A stretch of 64,000 bases of DNA, from the NCBI RefSeq assembly GCF_051400755.1, contig NZ_JBLFFL010000002.1:794571-858570 (forward strand), given 5' to 3'. Below the pieces are notes generated by a model. It was not told the origin of the DNA, did not search any database, and saw only the letters and a list, made by a program, of their open reading frames with translations. Position 1 is the stretch's first letter. Every line of letters starts with the position of its first letter. The stretch is from Parapedobacter sp051400755. GTDB taxonomy: Bacteria > Bacteroidota > Bacteroidia > Sphingobacteriales > Sphingobacteriaceae. A program made the translations under genes and the position numbers. Below, one piece after another: positions 1-9,238 of the stretch.

Positions 1-413
1 AAGGCGATATACGCCTGGCGCGCGGCATGCTCGAAATTAATGTTGGCTGGCCTGTCCAAAAAGAGGCCTTTCAACCGCACCTTGTAGGCATCAAATGTAT
101 CCGCGGGAAGCCCCCGTTCCACTGTCGTGTGATCCAGGATGCTATCGATTCGTTCAGCAGTATAATTGTCCCACGCGGCAAAAACCAATAAATGGGAGCC
201 GTCCACAATCTGGCTCTGGCCATTGGCGATGGGCTGGATTTTGGCCTTCAGTTCTTTGTTGGTGATCACGAGCACGCTAAACGGTTGCAGCCCGGCAGCA
301 GATGGCGCCAAGTGGGTGGCTTCTATTATTTTGTCCACCTTTTCTTGTGGAACAGGTTGACCGTTCATTTTTTTGGTGGCGTAGCGCCAGTTTAAGGCAT
401 CTAGTAATTGCAT
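1..413 (-). CDS. Nitroreductase family oxidoreductase (3' end cut off by window edge)
   Basis: Reading the minus strand from the ATG at 411-413 gives an open frame to the window edge, about 137 residues. It begins MQLLDALNWRYATKKMNG and contains HLAPSAAGLQPF and NGQSQIVDGSHLLVFAAWD, typical of the FMN-binding half of NfsB-like NAD(P)H-dependent nitroreductases. Such enzymes reduce nitro compounds or quinones in the cytoplasm; the physiological substrate cannot be told. The C-terminal half lies outside the window. A TetR regulator begins upstream on the same strand and its 3' end is about 50 bases away, so it may control this gene. Confidence 0.85.
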   Translation of the reverse strand, partial: MQLLDALNWRYATKKMNGQPVPQEKVDKIIEATHLAPSAAGLQPFSVLVITNKELKAKIQPIANGQSQIVDGSHLLVFAAWDNYTAERIDSILDHTTVERGLPADTFDAYKVRLKGLFLDRPANINFEHAARQAYIA

Positions 414-463
414 ATTGATTTCGGATTTAATTAATTTTCTGAATTTCCTGATTACGATTCGGG

Positions 464-1063
464 TCAGTGCATGAGCGCTTTTATAAACCCCATTACCGCA
501 TCTTCCAAGGTGAGTTTTGCTTTTTCCGGGCATCCCGGCGCAGAAATCATCGCCATAGCCACCATGCCGTGCAGCATGGACCAGAAGGTGGTCGTTTTTA
601 AATGACTATCCATATCCGGGTTTTGACCAGCGTGTATGGCCTCTTCAATAGTGCTACGCAATACACAGCTGACCTCTTTGATTTCGGGAATTCCACTCGC
701 CATTTCACAGGTAGGTATCCCCAATCCATACATGATTTGGTAATGTTTGGGATGTTCATTCGCAAATTCCCAGTAGGCGCGAGACAATGACAAGAGTTGC
801 TCGCTGGGCGTAGGGTAATGTGCTTTCGCTTGCTTCAATTTGTCCGCCAACAGCGCATAGCCCTCCCGGGAGCATGCCTCCAGTAGGGCATCCTTGCTCT
901 CGAAATGTTTATAGACCACAGGGGTACTATATTCAATGGCGTCGGCGATCTTGCGGATCGAAAGCGCTTGCCAACCCTCTTCTTCCACAATCTGCCAGGA
1001 TTGCCGGAGGATCGTGGATCGCACTTCTTCTAGCTGCCGTTGTTTGCGTTCTGAAATTCCCAT
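464..1063 (-). CDS. TetR/AcrR family transcriptional regulator
   Basis: 199 residues, the usual TetR length. The N-terminal helix-turn-helix lies at about residues 34-60 (ALSIRKIADAIEYSTPVVYKHF), followed by FESKDALLEA. The C-terminal half is the helical ligand-binding and dimerisation domain, of the type often annotated TetR_C_33 or WHG. It sits just upstream of the nitroreductase gene on the same strand, so local control of that gene, perhaps in answer to an electrophile or quinone, is a fair inference. The ligand is unknown. Confidence 0.88.
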   Translation of the reverse strand: MGISERKQRQLEEVRSTILRQSWQIVEEEGWQALSIRKIADAIEYSTPVVYKHFESKDALLEACSREGYALLADKLKQAKAHYPTPSEQLLSLSRAYWEFANEHPKHYQIMYGLGIPTCEMASGIPEIKEVSCVLRSTIEEAIHAGQNPDMDSHLKTTTFWSMLHGMVAMAMISAPGCPEKAKLTLEDAVMGFIKALMH

Positions 1064-1167
1064 TATTCGCTTACAGGATAATAAAAACTAACACTGTCAG
1101 CAAAAGTAACAACTGTAAACTGAATCCGAAGTATGTCGACCGGAAAACGACAATCGGATGACGGAGG

Positions 1168-1539
1168 TTAACGTTTGTGGTGTTGCCAAATCAATAGCCC
1201 TGCCAAATAGATGCTGTGTACCAGCTGCACGGATACAGCATCCCAGTTTTCGATCAATGAACTGCCGAAAATCAAAAGCGTCATCACCGTGAGGCCAGCC
1301 ATCAAGGCTTGGTTGAACCAGCGCCCGCTGAGGAGCCAGATGCCGATAATGAACTCCGCGAATACCAGGAGATATCCGAAAATTAAGACCAGTCCCTGAG
1401 GAAGGATAGTATCCGAAAATGATTCGGCCATGCCGGTGGCAAAAACCTGTAATTTCGGCAACCGGACAAGCCCATGTCCGAGGAAAGACATCGCGATGGG
1501 CAAACGGATAAATAAAGCAGTCAATGGTGGAATACGCAT
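1168..1539 (-). CDS. DoxX-like small membrane protein
   Basis: 123 residues with about four hydrophobic segments. The first holds FIRLPIAMSFLGHGLVRLPK and a later one LVFAEFIIGIWLLSGRWFNQ, a pattern of the DoxX/DUF417-like four-helix family of the inner membrane. Members are linked to redox or quinone functions, but most have no proven role. It lies about 100 bases upstream of the TetR gene on the same strand. A second, different DoxX-like protein is encoded at 27591-27965. Confidence 0.7.
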   Translation of the reverse strand: MRIPPLTALFIRLPIAMSFLGHGLVRLPKLQVFATGMAESFSDTILPQGLVLIFGYLLVFAEFIIGIWLLSGRWFNQALMAGLTVMTLLIFGSSLIENWDAVSVQLVHSIYLAGLLIWQHHKR

Positions 1540-1628
1540 GTTGAGCTATTTGGAGTAAACAAATATAAGCGTATATAGGCGCATTTGTTTCGCAGGCAAT
1601 GCAACAATTTTAGGAAAGAATATTGGTA

Positions 1629-1665
1629 AGTAGTCCTGAAATAGTCAACTTATTTCAGGACTACT
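1629..1665. repeat. Perfect 15-bp inverted repeat (3' hairpin)
   Basis: AGTAGTCCTGAAATA (1629-1643), a 7-base loop, then its exact reverse complement (1651-1665). It lies 36 bases beyond the stop of the minus-strand metalloprotease gene. No T-run follows on either strand, so it may be a 3'-end stabiliser or a factor-assisted terminator instead of a classical intrinsic one. Confidence 0.6.
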
Positions 1666-1701
1666 CATACAGAGTAGAGGCAGCTGTTGCGTGGTTATTG
1701 A

Positions 1702-4245
1702 CTATTGATGCCAGCTACACCAGCTATCGTCGATGAAATTCATGCCTGGCATTCCAATGGGCGCTCCTGGTGGCATCGTCTCTGCAGGTGCTGGCTGAAA
1801 TTTGTCAGGATCCTTGTCAAAGGCCTGCATTTGAGACAACGCAAATAGGAAAGAGGCTTTTTGCGTGGATGAAGCGCCCGACATGCTCGAATCGATCCAT
1901 TGTTTAAGTTCCTGCAATTTCAACAAAGCCTGACCTCTTACGATTTCGGATGCACTTGCATCAGCGGCCAATCCCAGCAGGTATTTCAATGTGAGGTTAT
2001 TGACTACGGTCTGCAAGGCGCCTGCATAGCCATCTGATGATGGTGTTTTCCACGTTTTATCAATGAGTTTATCCGCGACGTCCAAGAAGCTAGGTTGACT
2101 GGCATCGCGGGCGTTGAACTCAATCAAACGTGCGGCGCGTTGTGCATTGAGCAACGACGAGATGGTTTCCGCTGCCGCGGTTTCAGCAGCAGCAAGCGGG
2201 TCGAATGTTGGGCCGGTATGGGCGGAAAATGTTTCTACGGTGGCCGGGAAACCAGTGGGGCGCGGCGGAATCTTGGCGATTAGTTGATCGGGCAGTGCCA
2301 ACGCCTCGGGTGTAATGGTGCTCATCAGCGCATCAAAAGCGCGCCACTGTTGGGCAGGTTCCACCATGTGGGTAGGTACTTGTCCGTCGTTTTTTACGGC
2401 ATGCGTAAAGTATAACCCACCTACCGATTTCGCTACTGCTTCAATCTGGTACCGGTGCAATAAATAGATCGGTACGAGAACTTCTTGGAGGGTACTCATC
2501 GGACTGCCATCTTCGATTGCTTTCTCAGAGAATCGATCCAACGTTATCCGGCGAATCTTCATCAACTTGTCTAATTCATCAATGGGATTTCCCCCATCGT
2601 CCCATTGATGTGATGCGGGATGGGTATACCCACCGATGTCGGGTATATATTGATAGCCCAGGCGGATGGTTTCGTCCATGATTTTGTCCAACTCTGCGTC
2701 CTCATCTACCCCTTCGGGAAAATCAGCATATCCCCATAGGATGGCACGTTTATCCCAGCCACCTACACCTTTTGCGTACGCGTCAGACAGGTCCACGGTT
2801 CCGTCATCTTTCAGCGTGATACGGGGAAATGGGTAGTCCATGACCGATGCACGTTCTTTTGGACTTGCCGCAAAATTATGGGTGAATCCCAATGTGTGGC
2901 CGATTTCATGTGCCGACAGTTGTCGAATCCGGGCCAGCGCCATTTCTTCCATTTCTTTCGATGCCGGCTTTCCGTCCTCAAAAGGCTGTAGCAATCCCAC
3001 GGCTATCAGGTAATCCTGCCGATGCCTGTCCGAACCCAGGGTAATCACCCCTTTGATAATCTCGCCTGTGCGCGGATCGATATAGGAGGCACCCGACGAA
3101 AATCCCCTGGTGGGGCCTGCCCGGTTAATCCAGTTGACTACATTGTACCGAATGTCCATGGGGTCTACGCCCTCCGGCAATTCTTTCACTTGGAAGGCAT
3201 CTTTATAACCGGCGGCTTCAAAAGCTTCATTCCAGAAATTTCCCCCTTCGATAAGCGCTGTTTTAACGGGCTCTGGAGCACCTCGATCTACGTAGTAGAC
3301 AATGGGCTCAATCGGTTCGCTTGTGGCTGCATTGGGATCCTGCTTAGCAAGCCGGTGGCGCCGGGTGAATCTTTTGATCAGCGGTTCGCTCATTGGCGCC
3401 GAGAAATCCCAGTAGCTGAACAGGTTGAAACTGGACCTCGGATCAAACTTCCGAGGCTTGTAACCGGCTGGGGGTAACTCGACAAACGACTGGTGTTCTT
3501 TCACGGTAATGGCCGTTGGGTCAGGAGCTACGCCACCGCTGTCACCCCTGCCTCTTCCGCCGGCTGCTGCTCCTCCTGTAAATGTCAATACCGCCTCGAA
3601 TTCAGTGTTTTTGGGGAAGTTTTTGGTGTTTGGCATATAAACGGCGGAACGAGCTTCATCCACTCGGTAAGTGGCCCCGCCACTGCTGCTGCCGGCTGAA
3701 GGGCCGCGTCCACCACCGCTGAAGCCTCCCCCGCCAAGGCCCCCCGCGATACCTTGCGCATCGCGAATAAGAAATGGAGTTAGATCGACCAGGGCCTTGT
3801 CGCCCTCTAGTGCAACGGGTGGAAAGGCCCATATCACGGACTTTGCAAACGCATTCTCAACAGCGTTGATTTCATCTGGATTTTGGGTGATTGCCCGGTA
3901 CGTCAGATTGGGTTCTTCCAGGAAAATTTTGGGCCCTACTTTGGTGAACTTCGCAACTTCAGCGGAAGCCCTTCCTCTTTCGGCTCCGCGTCCCGCACCA
4001 TCCGTAAGCGACGTGAAATACAGAAACTCCTGATCAAACTTGTCGATTTCGAGAAATATTTTCCCCGTTTTTTCTTCATAGTAAAAATCAAAATAGCCTT
4101 CAAATTTCTGCATTCCCTGCGTAGCCGAAGCAATTGAAGATGCGGGGGATGCTGCCTGTGGTCGGCCAGCAGGTGCATTTTGGCCATGGGAGAACCCGCA
4201 TACCGCGAGCAACCCCATCATTAATGATAATTTGTATAACTTCAT
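1702..4245 (-). CDS. Secreted zinc-dependent metalloprotease (DUF5117/DUF4953 type)
   Basis: 847 residues from the chosen ATG at 4245, which gives a signal peptide (MKLYKLSLMMGLLAVCGFSHG). The open frame extends further 5', but that part overlaps the end of the susD gene and looks non-coding. The zinc site is HEIGHTLGFTH at about residues 446-456, an HExxHxxGxxH metzincin-type motif, followed by the Met-turn-like SVMDYP. A Gly-rich low-complexity linker lies near residues 165-200. The layout fits the Bacteroidota family annotated with DUF5118, DUF5117 and DUF4953. It is 13 bases downstream of susD and probably cotranscribed. Inference: it cleaves a protein or peptide at the surface and SusCD takes up the products. 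Confidence 0.88.
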   Translation of the reverse strand: MKLYKLSLMMGLLAVCGFSHGQNAPAGRPQAASPASSIASATQGMQKFEGYFDFYYEEKTGKIFLEIDKFDQEFLYFTSLTDGAGRGAERGRASAEVAKFTKVGPKIFLEEPNLTYRAITQNPDEINAVENAFAKSVIWAFPPVALEGDKALVDLTPFLIRDAQGIAGGLGGGGFSGGGRGPSAGSSSGGATYRVDEARSAVYMPNTKNFPKNTEFEAVLTFTGGAAAGGRGRGDSGGVAPDPTAITVKEHQSFVELPPAGYKPRKFDPRSSFNLFSYWDFSAPMSEPLIKRFTRRHRLAKQDPNAATSEPIEPIVYYVDRGAPEPVKTALIEGGNFWNEAFEAAGYKDAFQVKELPEGVDPMDIRYNVVNWINRAGPTRGFSSGASYIDPRTGEIIKGVITLGSDRHRQDYLIAVGLLQPFEDGKPASKEMEEMALARIRQLSAHEIGHTLGFTHNFAASPKERASVMDYPFPRITLKDDGTVDLSDAYAKGVGGWDKRAILWGYADFPEGVDEDAELDKIMDETIRLGYQYIPDIGGYTHPASHQWDDGGNPIDELDKLMKIRRITLDRFSEKAIEDGSPMSTLQEVLVPIYLLHRYQIEAVAKSVGGLYFTHAVKNDGQVPTHMVEPAQQWRAFDALMSTITPEALALPDQLIAKIPPRPTGFPATVETFSAHTGPTFDPLAAAETAAAETISSLLNAQRAARLIEFNARDASQPSFLDVADKLIDKTWKTPSSDGYAGALQTVVNNLTLKYLLGLAADASASEIVRGQALLKLQELKQWIDSSMSGASSTQKASFLFALSQMQAFDKDPDKFQPAPAETMPPGAPIGMPGMNFIDDSWCSWHQ

Positions 4246-4258
4246 TGGTTTTATTGTG

Positions 4259-5746
4259 TTATGGATTGGGTTCACATAATTTATTGATAGCCATCTCGTT
4301 GCCGGACATCGGCCATATGTATTTGCTGTCATCCGGATCAACCGTTGGCGAAATACCCCCTGCACTGGATTTGCCCGGTAGGGGAAGCTGCAACCGTAGG
4401 AGATCGGGGACGCGGGCGCCTTCGCCCAACAATTCGATTTTTCGTTCCTGCAAGATGGTATTGATCAGCGCTTCCTGTGAGCCTGTGCTGGCAGGGGCAA
4501 ATTCATAGTTGCTGTCCGATCGTTGCCTTACCGCATTCAGCAGCGCCACGGATCTGCTCAAGTCAGAAGCGGATGTCCTGGCCAATGCTTCTGCCTGCAT
4601 CAGCAGTACGTCAGCATACCGGATGACCGGAATCCAGTCCGAGAAGGTGGAGGGAACTTTATACTTAGACAACCATTTCTGTCCGGTATTAACCAATACC
4701 AGATTCTTACGCGCATCCGTCGATGACGCTGAAAATGTGGGGTCAGACAATGTGCCCAATGGATTGAGGTAAAACTCGGCATTGCCCGGCGCTGAATTGA
4801 AATAGTAAGCGAGCTGATTTTGTGTGCCCGGGGTCTCCTGTGCGGTGAAGGGCAAGGAAAATACCGACTCCGATCCTGCATAACTGCCGCCGAAAACGGC
4901 TGTAATATCGCCTTCGAGGCCGTTTTCGACTCCTGATGGTGCTCGGAACGGTGCGGTAGGCGAGACGATCTTATTGCCCTCAGTGACGACTTGTGAATAT
5001 TCGCCGCGCACTAGGTAGACACGCATTTTTAATGCAATCGCGGTATTTTTGTGAGCCCTGATGGTGTTTTTTACCGCATCTCCCTGCGTATTTGGCAACC
5101 CGGCCTCGGCCTCGTCCAGATCGCTCAGTATCTGTGCATACACCTCAGCTACAGAGCTTCTTGCCAATTCGTTGTTTGCCGATGTCCGCTCGGCGTTCAA
5201 ACGCAAGGGTAGTCCTGGGCTTGCGCCGTTATCCATGACATAAGGCTTTGCGTACATCTGCAACAGGGCAAAATACGAAAGTGCCCTAACGAACTTAGCC
5301 TCTCCGGCGTAGTTCGCATACAACTCGTCCGATATCTTATTCCGGTTGATTTCCAACCCCTCGAGAAAGGTATTAACGCGGTTGATGGTGGCATATCCGT
5401 TGCTCCAAAGTGAGTTCACTTCGCTCGTGCTGGAATTCACGCTGTGGAGCCATGTTTGCTGGCCGGTCACGATGTTGGGTTTATTCATGATGAACTCATC
5501 GGCCCGCAATTCGTTGTAGATGATCAATCGGCCGCCATAGAATCCGCCGTCCTTCATCGACGCATATAGGCCATTTACCTGCGCTTCTATCCGGTCTGGC
5601 GTATCAAATGCGCTGGCATCCGAAAGGCTGGTCAACATATCCGGTTCCAATAGATCTTTGCTGCACGATACCGCGGCCATGAGCAGGAGACTCAGTAGTC
5701 CCACTTTGGAAATATATCGTTTGTTAGCTGTTTTCAATGTGTTCAT
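4259..5746 (-). CDS. SusD/RagB-family nutrient-binding lipoprotein
   Basis: 495 residues. The N-terminus has a lipoprotein signal, LLSLLLMAAVSCSKD, with the lipid-bearing Cys at about residue 28. The body has the SusD/RagB pattern: an early AFDTPDRIEAQVNGLYASMK, helical repeat segments, and near the end the conserved IRYADVLLMQAEALAR and RKIELLGEGARVPDLLRL. It lies directly downstream of the SusC gene and upstream of a secreted zinc protease. SusD proteins cap the SusC barrel and bind the imported ligand. The protease neighbour argues for a peptide rather than a glycan, but that is inference. Confidence 0.93.
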   Translation of the reverse strand: MNTLKTANKRYISKVGLLSLLLMAAVSCSKDLLEPDMLTSLSDASAFDTPDRIEAQVNGLYASMKDGGFYGGRLIIYNELRADEFIMNKPNIVTGQQTWLHSVNSSTSEVNSLWSNGYATINRVNTFLEGLEINRNKISDELYANYAGEAKFVRALSYFALLQMYAKPYVMDNGASPGLPLRLNAERTSANNELARSSVAEVYAQILSDLDEAEAGLPNTQGDAVKNTIRAHKNTAIALKMRVYLVRGEYSQVVTEGNKIVSPTAPFRAPSGVENGLEGDITAVFGGSYAGSESVFSLPFTAQETPGTQNQLAYYFNSAPGNAEFYLNPLGTLSDPTFSASSTDARKNLVLVNTGQKWLSKYKVPSTFSDWIPVIRYADVLLMQAEALARTSASDLSRSVALLNAVRQRSDSNYEFAPASTGSQEALINTILQERKIELLGEGARVPDLLRLQLPLPGKSSAGGISPTVDPDDSKYIWPMSGNEMAINKLCEPNP

Positions 5747-5764
5747 TGTTTCAGTTTTTAGTCG

Positions 5765-8700
5765 TTAAAACCCGATGTTAAGTCCCAATGTATATGACCT
5801 CCCCGCCGGGACCGAATTTTTGTCCCGTCCGGCGCCCGTGTTTGAATCTCCGTCGGCTGAGATTTCTGGATCGGAACCGGTATATTTTGTATAAAGGATG
5901 AAATTCCCCGCAGAGGCATAAAGCCGGATGGAACTGATGCCCGCTTTCGAGTAGAGCCGTTGTGGAAATCGATACCCAAGTGATACATTGCTCAATTTGA
6001 TATACGAGCCATCTTCTACGTTTGCGGAGTGCATGATGACCGAGCCGCTCGCCTGCTGGTCATTGTAATGTAGTTTGGGAACATCCGTTATTTGACCTTC
6101 GTGTGTCCAGCGCCTCATGATTTCGGGCGAATTGTTGAAAAAGCGATTGTCGAGTAGGGTGGCCCGGGTGCCGTTGTACATCTTGTTGCCGCCGGAATAA
6201 ACGATGTTGACCAACAAGTCGACATTGCCATAGGTGAGTGTGTTGTTGAATCCCCCGAAATAAGTGGGCATGGAATTTCCAAGGACAACACCGTCGCCAT
6301 AGAGGTCGATTGCGGGAGCCGGGGAACCGTCGAGGTAGGTATACTCGGATCCCACCGGATTGTATTGGACTTCTTCACCATTTCGGTTGATGTACTTCCG
6401 TAGTCCGTTGGCTGGATTTACGCCGGTGGTCCTGACGACATAGATGGCACCGACTTGATAACCCACTCGCGTGATATTCGACGTTTCGATGCCTGATGAC
6501 CAGATGTCTTGGTTTTCATTGGCCAGCGAGGTTACGCGGTTCTTTAGTGTGCTGATATTGAAGTTGGCGTTCCATGTAAATCTTCCATTGTTTACCACGT
6601 GTGCATCGATGTTGAATTCGAGTCCGCGGTTATACATCAAACCGACGTTGGTGGTGATGGAGTTGTCCGGAATTCCCTTGGAGGGAGCCTGTTGTGCATC
6701 CAGAATCATGCCGTCGATGTTGTTGTGGTAATAGTCGGCATCCAACGTGATGCGATCGTTGAGAAAGCCGATGTTGAAACCGATGTCCATTTTTTTGCTG
6801 GTTTCCCACTGGAGTTCTGGGTTGCCCGATTGCGAGGGTGCAAGTGAGGGCAAACCGTTGTACACGCCTGAGCTGTACAGTGAGAGCGATGGATAGTTGC
6901 CGATATTTACATTGCCAACCTGCCCATAACTGGCCCTTATCTTAAACGACGATATGGTTCTCGATAAGGCCGATTGTTTGAAGAACGCTTCCTCAGACAG
7001 GTTCCAACCCACCGATGCGCCACCGAAATCACCGTATTTGAGCCCTGCCGCCAATCCCGAAAATCCGTCTTTCCGGAAGCTGCCGCTCAGCAAATATTTC
7101 TTTTTGTAGTCGTAGTTGACGCTGGTGAAATAGGAGCGAAAGCCATTTTCGCCCAAGCTGCCACTGGAACCGCTTGTTTCGGCATAACTTCCCTCAAAGA
7201 TTTCAAAAAAGCGATCGTTCAGGTTTCTCCTCGTAACCCCCCAATTGTTGGTGTTCGTATGGATTTCCTCGTATCCAGCCAATATATTTAGCCCATGGTG
7301 TTCGCCTATCGTACTTACGTAGTTTAATGTGGTGGTAAATGCGGTTCGCCGGTTTTTGTTAAAGGCGTTGTTTGCCTGCCCATTCCCCGCAAATCCACCT
7401 GCTTGATAGGGATTGTTGAACGAACGGTTTTCAGAAGTCAGGTCATTCAGGCTGTAGTTGATCTTAAATTTCAGTTCCCTGACGAATTCATATTCCAAAA
7501 ACGCTGTTCCGAGAAGGGAGCGACTCTCGGAAGTGAATTGGTCATGTTCTAGTTGAGGCAACGGATTGTAATAACCCGTCAGTAGGGTGTTGGCACCGTA
7601 GCCGATCCCGGCACCCTCGATATTGTAGGAACCATCTTCGTTAAACGGCGATAGATTGGGAGGGAGCACCATCGCTTCGCGTGCGAGGTTGTTCAATCCA
7701 AACGCTGAGCCCACCCCATGTGTGAGGTTGTCATTGACTGAGTTGGACCAATTTAGGTTTGTACCGATGGTCATGTTTTTGGTTAGTTTATGGTCTAGGT
7801 TCAAACGTGCATTTTTACGTTCAAACGTGTTCTTTACCATGAAACCTTCTTGATCGGTATAGCCGAGAGAAACGAAATAAGAGGTAGACTCGCTTGCCCC
7901 CGAGATATTCAAGCTATGGTTGTGCGAGGTGCCGGTCTGATAGACATAGTCATACCAGTCGGTGCGGACAGTGGTGCCGTCAGACCAGGTTTGCAAGAAG
8001 TAAGCGGGATCGGATCCAATATTGGCAAGGGCTTCGTTTTTGATCATGATATAGTCCTCTGCTCCCAACACTTTCATCAGTTTCGGCGGTGTAGTTCGTC
8101 CGACCCATCCGTCATAGTTGACTCTGGCCTGTCCCTGTTTCCCTTTCTTGGTGGTGATTACGACGACACCATTGGCGGCGCGGGATCCGTAGATGGCCGT
8201 TGCAGAAGCGTCTTTTAACACTTCCATCGACTCGATGTCATTTGGGTCAAGCGTAGATAACGGATTGTTCTCTGCTGTATTTCCAACATCACCGGTAAAA
8301 GAGGTGATGCCGTCGATGATGATCAAGGGGTAGGAGCTAAGCTGGATAGAGTTGGTGCCGCGTATGCGGAATACGGGAGCGGCGTTTAACGAACCACCGC
8401 TGGATGTGATCTTGACACCGGCGGCCTGTCCGGCCAGCGCCTGATCGAAACTCGATACGGGCCGTGTTGCAATTGCGGCACCACTAATATGGGAAGAAGA
8501 TCCAGTAAACTCGGCTCTGTTTTGCGTGGTGTAACCGGATACCACAACCTCCTCCAGTGAAGTGGCATCTGCTTCCAAGGCGATACTCATGTCAGCATTT
8601 GCCTTTATTCGCTGGGTTTTGTATCCGATATACGAGATGATCAAGATGGCGTTATCGGCGGTCCGGATTGTAAATCTTCCCGCTTCATCGGTCGTAACTC

Positions 8701-8941
8701 CTGTGGTTTTCCCTTCGACTTTTATCGAAACGCCTGCCAGGGGTTCCTTTGAGACGCCATCAACTACAACGCCTTGTATCGTAATATCTGCCATCAGTTT
8801 CAGGTTGCTGTTCCCCCTGATTGGTGTAGTTGGAGCAGCCTGCAATGTCTGAATGGTGCATATACACGGTACCATGCAGCAAATCAAGACGGAGGGCAAG
8901 GCTTTTAGCACAATTGGTAGCAAATCGCTTAGTTTTTTCAT
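5765..8941 (-). CDS. SusC/RagA-family TonB-linked outer-membrane transporter
   Basis: 1058 residues. After a signal region there is a CarboxypepD_reg-like domain at about residues 52-122, then EEVVVSGY at 130-137, the usual SusC hinge at the TonB-interacting region. The plug domain holds DPNDIESMEVLKDASATAIY and GSRAANGVVVITTKKGK. The rest is the 22-strand barrel, ending TLGLNIGF with a terminal aromatic residue. SusC imports large nutrients across the outer membrane using TonB energy. susD starts 18 bases downstream. No ECF sigma/anti-sigma pair, hybrid two-component regulator or glycoside hydrolase is next to it. Confidence 0.95.
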   Translation of the reverse strand: MKKLSDLLPIVLKALPSVLICCMVPCICTIQTLQAAPTTPIRGNSNLKLMADITIQGVVVDGVSKEPLAGVSIKVEGKTTGVTTDEAGRFTIRTADNAILIISYIGYKTQRIKANADMSIALEADATSLEEVVVSGYTTQNRAEFTGSSSHISGAAIATRPVSSFDQALAGQAAGVKITSSGGSLNAAPVFRIRGTNSIQLSSYPLIIIDGITSFTGDVGNTAENNPLSTLDPNDIESMEVLKDASATAIYGSRAANGVVVITTKKGKQGQARVNYDGWVGRTTPPKLMKVLGAEDYIMIKNEALANIGSDPAYFLQTWSDGTTVRTDWYDYVYQTGTSHNHSLNISGASESTSYFVSLGYTDQEGFMVKNTFERKNARLNLDHKLTKNMTIGTNLNWSNSVNDNLTHGVGSAFGLNNLAREAMVLPPNLSPFNEDGSYNIEGAGIGYGANTLLTGYYNPLPQLEHDQFTSESRSLLGTAFLEYEFVRELKFKINYSLNDLTSENRSFNNPYQAGGFAGNGQANNAFNKNRRTAFTTTLNYVSTIGEHHGLNILAGYEEIHTNTNNWGVTRRNLNDRFFEIFEGSYAETSGSSGSLGENGFRSYFTSVNYDYKKKYLLSGSFRKDGFSGLAAGLKYGDFGGASVGWNLSEEAFFKQSALSRTISSFKIRASYGQVGNVNIGNYPSLSLYSSGVYNGLPSLAPSQSGNPELQWETSKKMDIGFNIGFLNDRITLDADYYHNNIDGMILDAQQAPSKGIPDNSITTNVGLMYNRGLEFNIDAHVVNNGRFTWNANFNISTLKNRVTSLANENQDIWSSGIETSNITRVGYQVGAIYVVRTTGVNPANGLRKYINRNGEEVQYNPVGSEYTYLDGSPAPAIDLYGDGVVLGNSMPTYFGGFNNTLTYGNVDLLVNIVYSGGNKMYNGTRATLLDNRFFNNSPEIMRRWTHEGQITDVPKLHYNDQQASGSVIMHSANVEDGSYIKLSNVSLGYRFPQRLYSKAGISSIRLYASAGNFILYTKYTGSDPEISADGDSNTGAGRDKNSVPAGRSYTLGLNIGF

Positions 8942-9078
8942 GCTTTCTTGTGAATGTTTGATGAGTCATTTAATGGGTTAATTGAACAAAAGGAGACAAC
9001 CGCCCACTTGCTAATTTGCGTTGTTAACTAATCAAACATCTACAATCATCCGAGATGGGACACGTGATTTCCCATTTT

Positions 9079-9113
9079 TTTGACGCAATTGTAAATACTT
9101 TTGTATACCTTTG
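9079..9113 (+). promoter_or_regulatory. Bacteroidota-type promoter for the candidate small RNA
   Basis: TTTG at 9079-9082 and TACCTTTG at 9106-9113, matching the TAnnTTTG element used by Bacteroidota sigma-70. The spacer is 23 bases, a little longer than the usual 19-21. A start site near 9119-9121 would fall just before the first hairpin of the predicted RNA. Confidence 0.5.
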
Positions 9114-9118
9114 GCCAT

Positions 9119-9238
9119 TTGATTGATACCGTAACGGTTTGATCAAAGCAAAAGGAGATATCAGTCTCGCAAATTCGTGTTTCGGACTGGTCTCATTAAT
9201 TAAGCCGGCAAAGGATGCACCCTTTGTCGGTTTTTTTG
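9119..9238 (+). ncRNA. Candidate structured small RNA of about 120 nt, family not recognised
   Basis: Three consecutive stem-loops fill the stretch. Hairpin 1 (9123-9146) pairs TTGAT/ATCAA and ACCG/CGGT. Hairpin 2 (9155-9194) pairs GAGA/TCTC and CAGTC/GACTG around a long loop. Hairpin 3 (9204-9230) pairs GCCGGCAAAGG with CCTTTGTCGG and is followed by seven Ts. A promoter-like element ends 6 bases before the start and no plausible ORF is present. It is divergent from susC. I do not recognise 6S RNA, SRP RNA or a known riboswitch in it. It could be a trans-acting sRNA or a housekeeping RNA. Confidence 0.5.
9204..9237 (+). terminator. Intrinsic terminator of the candidate small RNA
   Basis: Stem CCGGCAAAGG (9205-9214) and CCTTTGTCGG (9221-9230) with one G:U pair, a short loop, then seven Ts (9231-9237). 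No protein gene on the plus strand ends upstream of it, which supports an RNA gene as its client. Confidence 0.75.

Noticed and set aside
3671..4033. Pro-rich plus-strand frame of 120 codons
   Set aside because: Antisense of the Gly-rich linker of the metalloprotease.
4246..4365. N-terminal extension of the metalloprotease
   Set aside because: It overlaps the susD 3' end, and the ATG at 4245 gives a proper signal peptide.
8942..9238. Riboswitch in the susC leader (minus strand)
   Set aside because: The hairpins have a plus-strand promoter and T-run and no recognisable riboswitch core, so a plus-strand small RNA explains them better.
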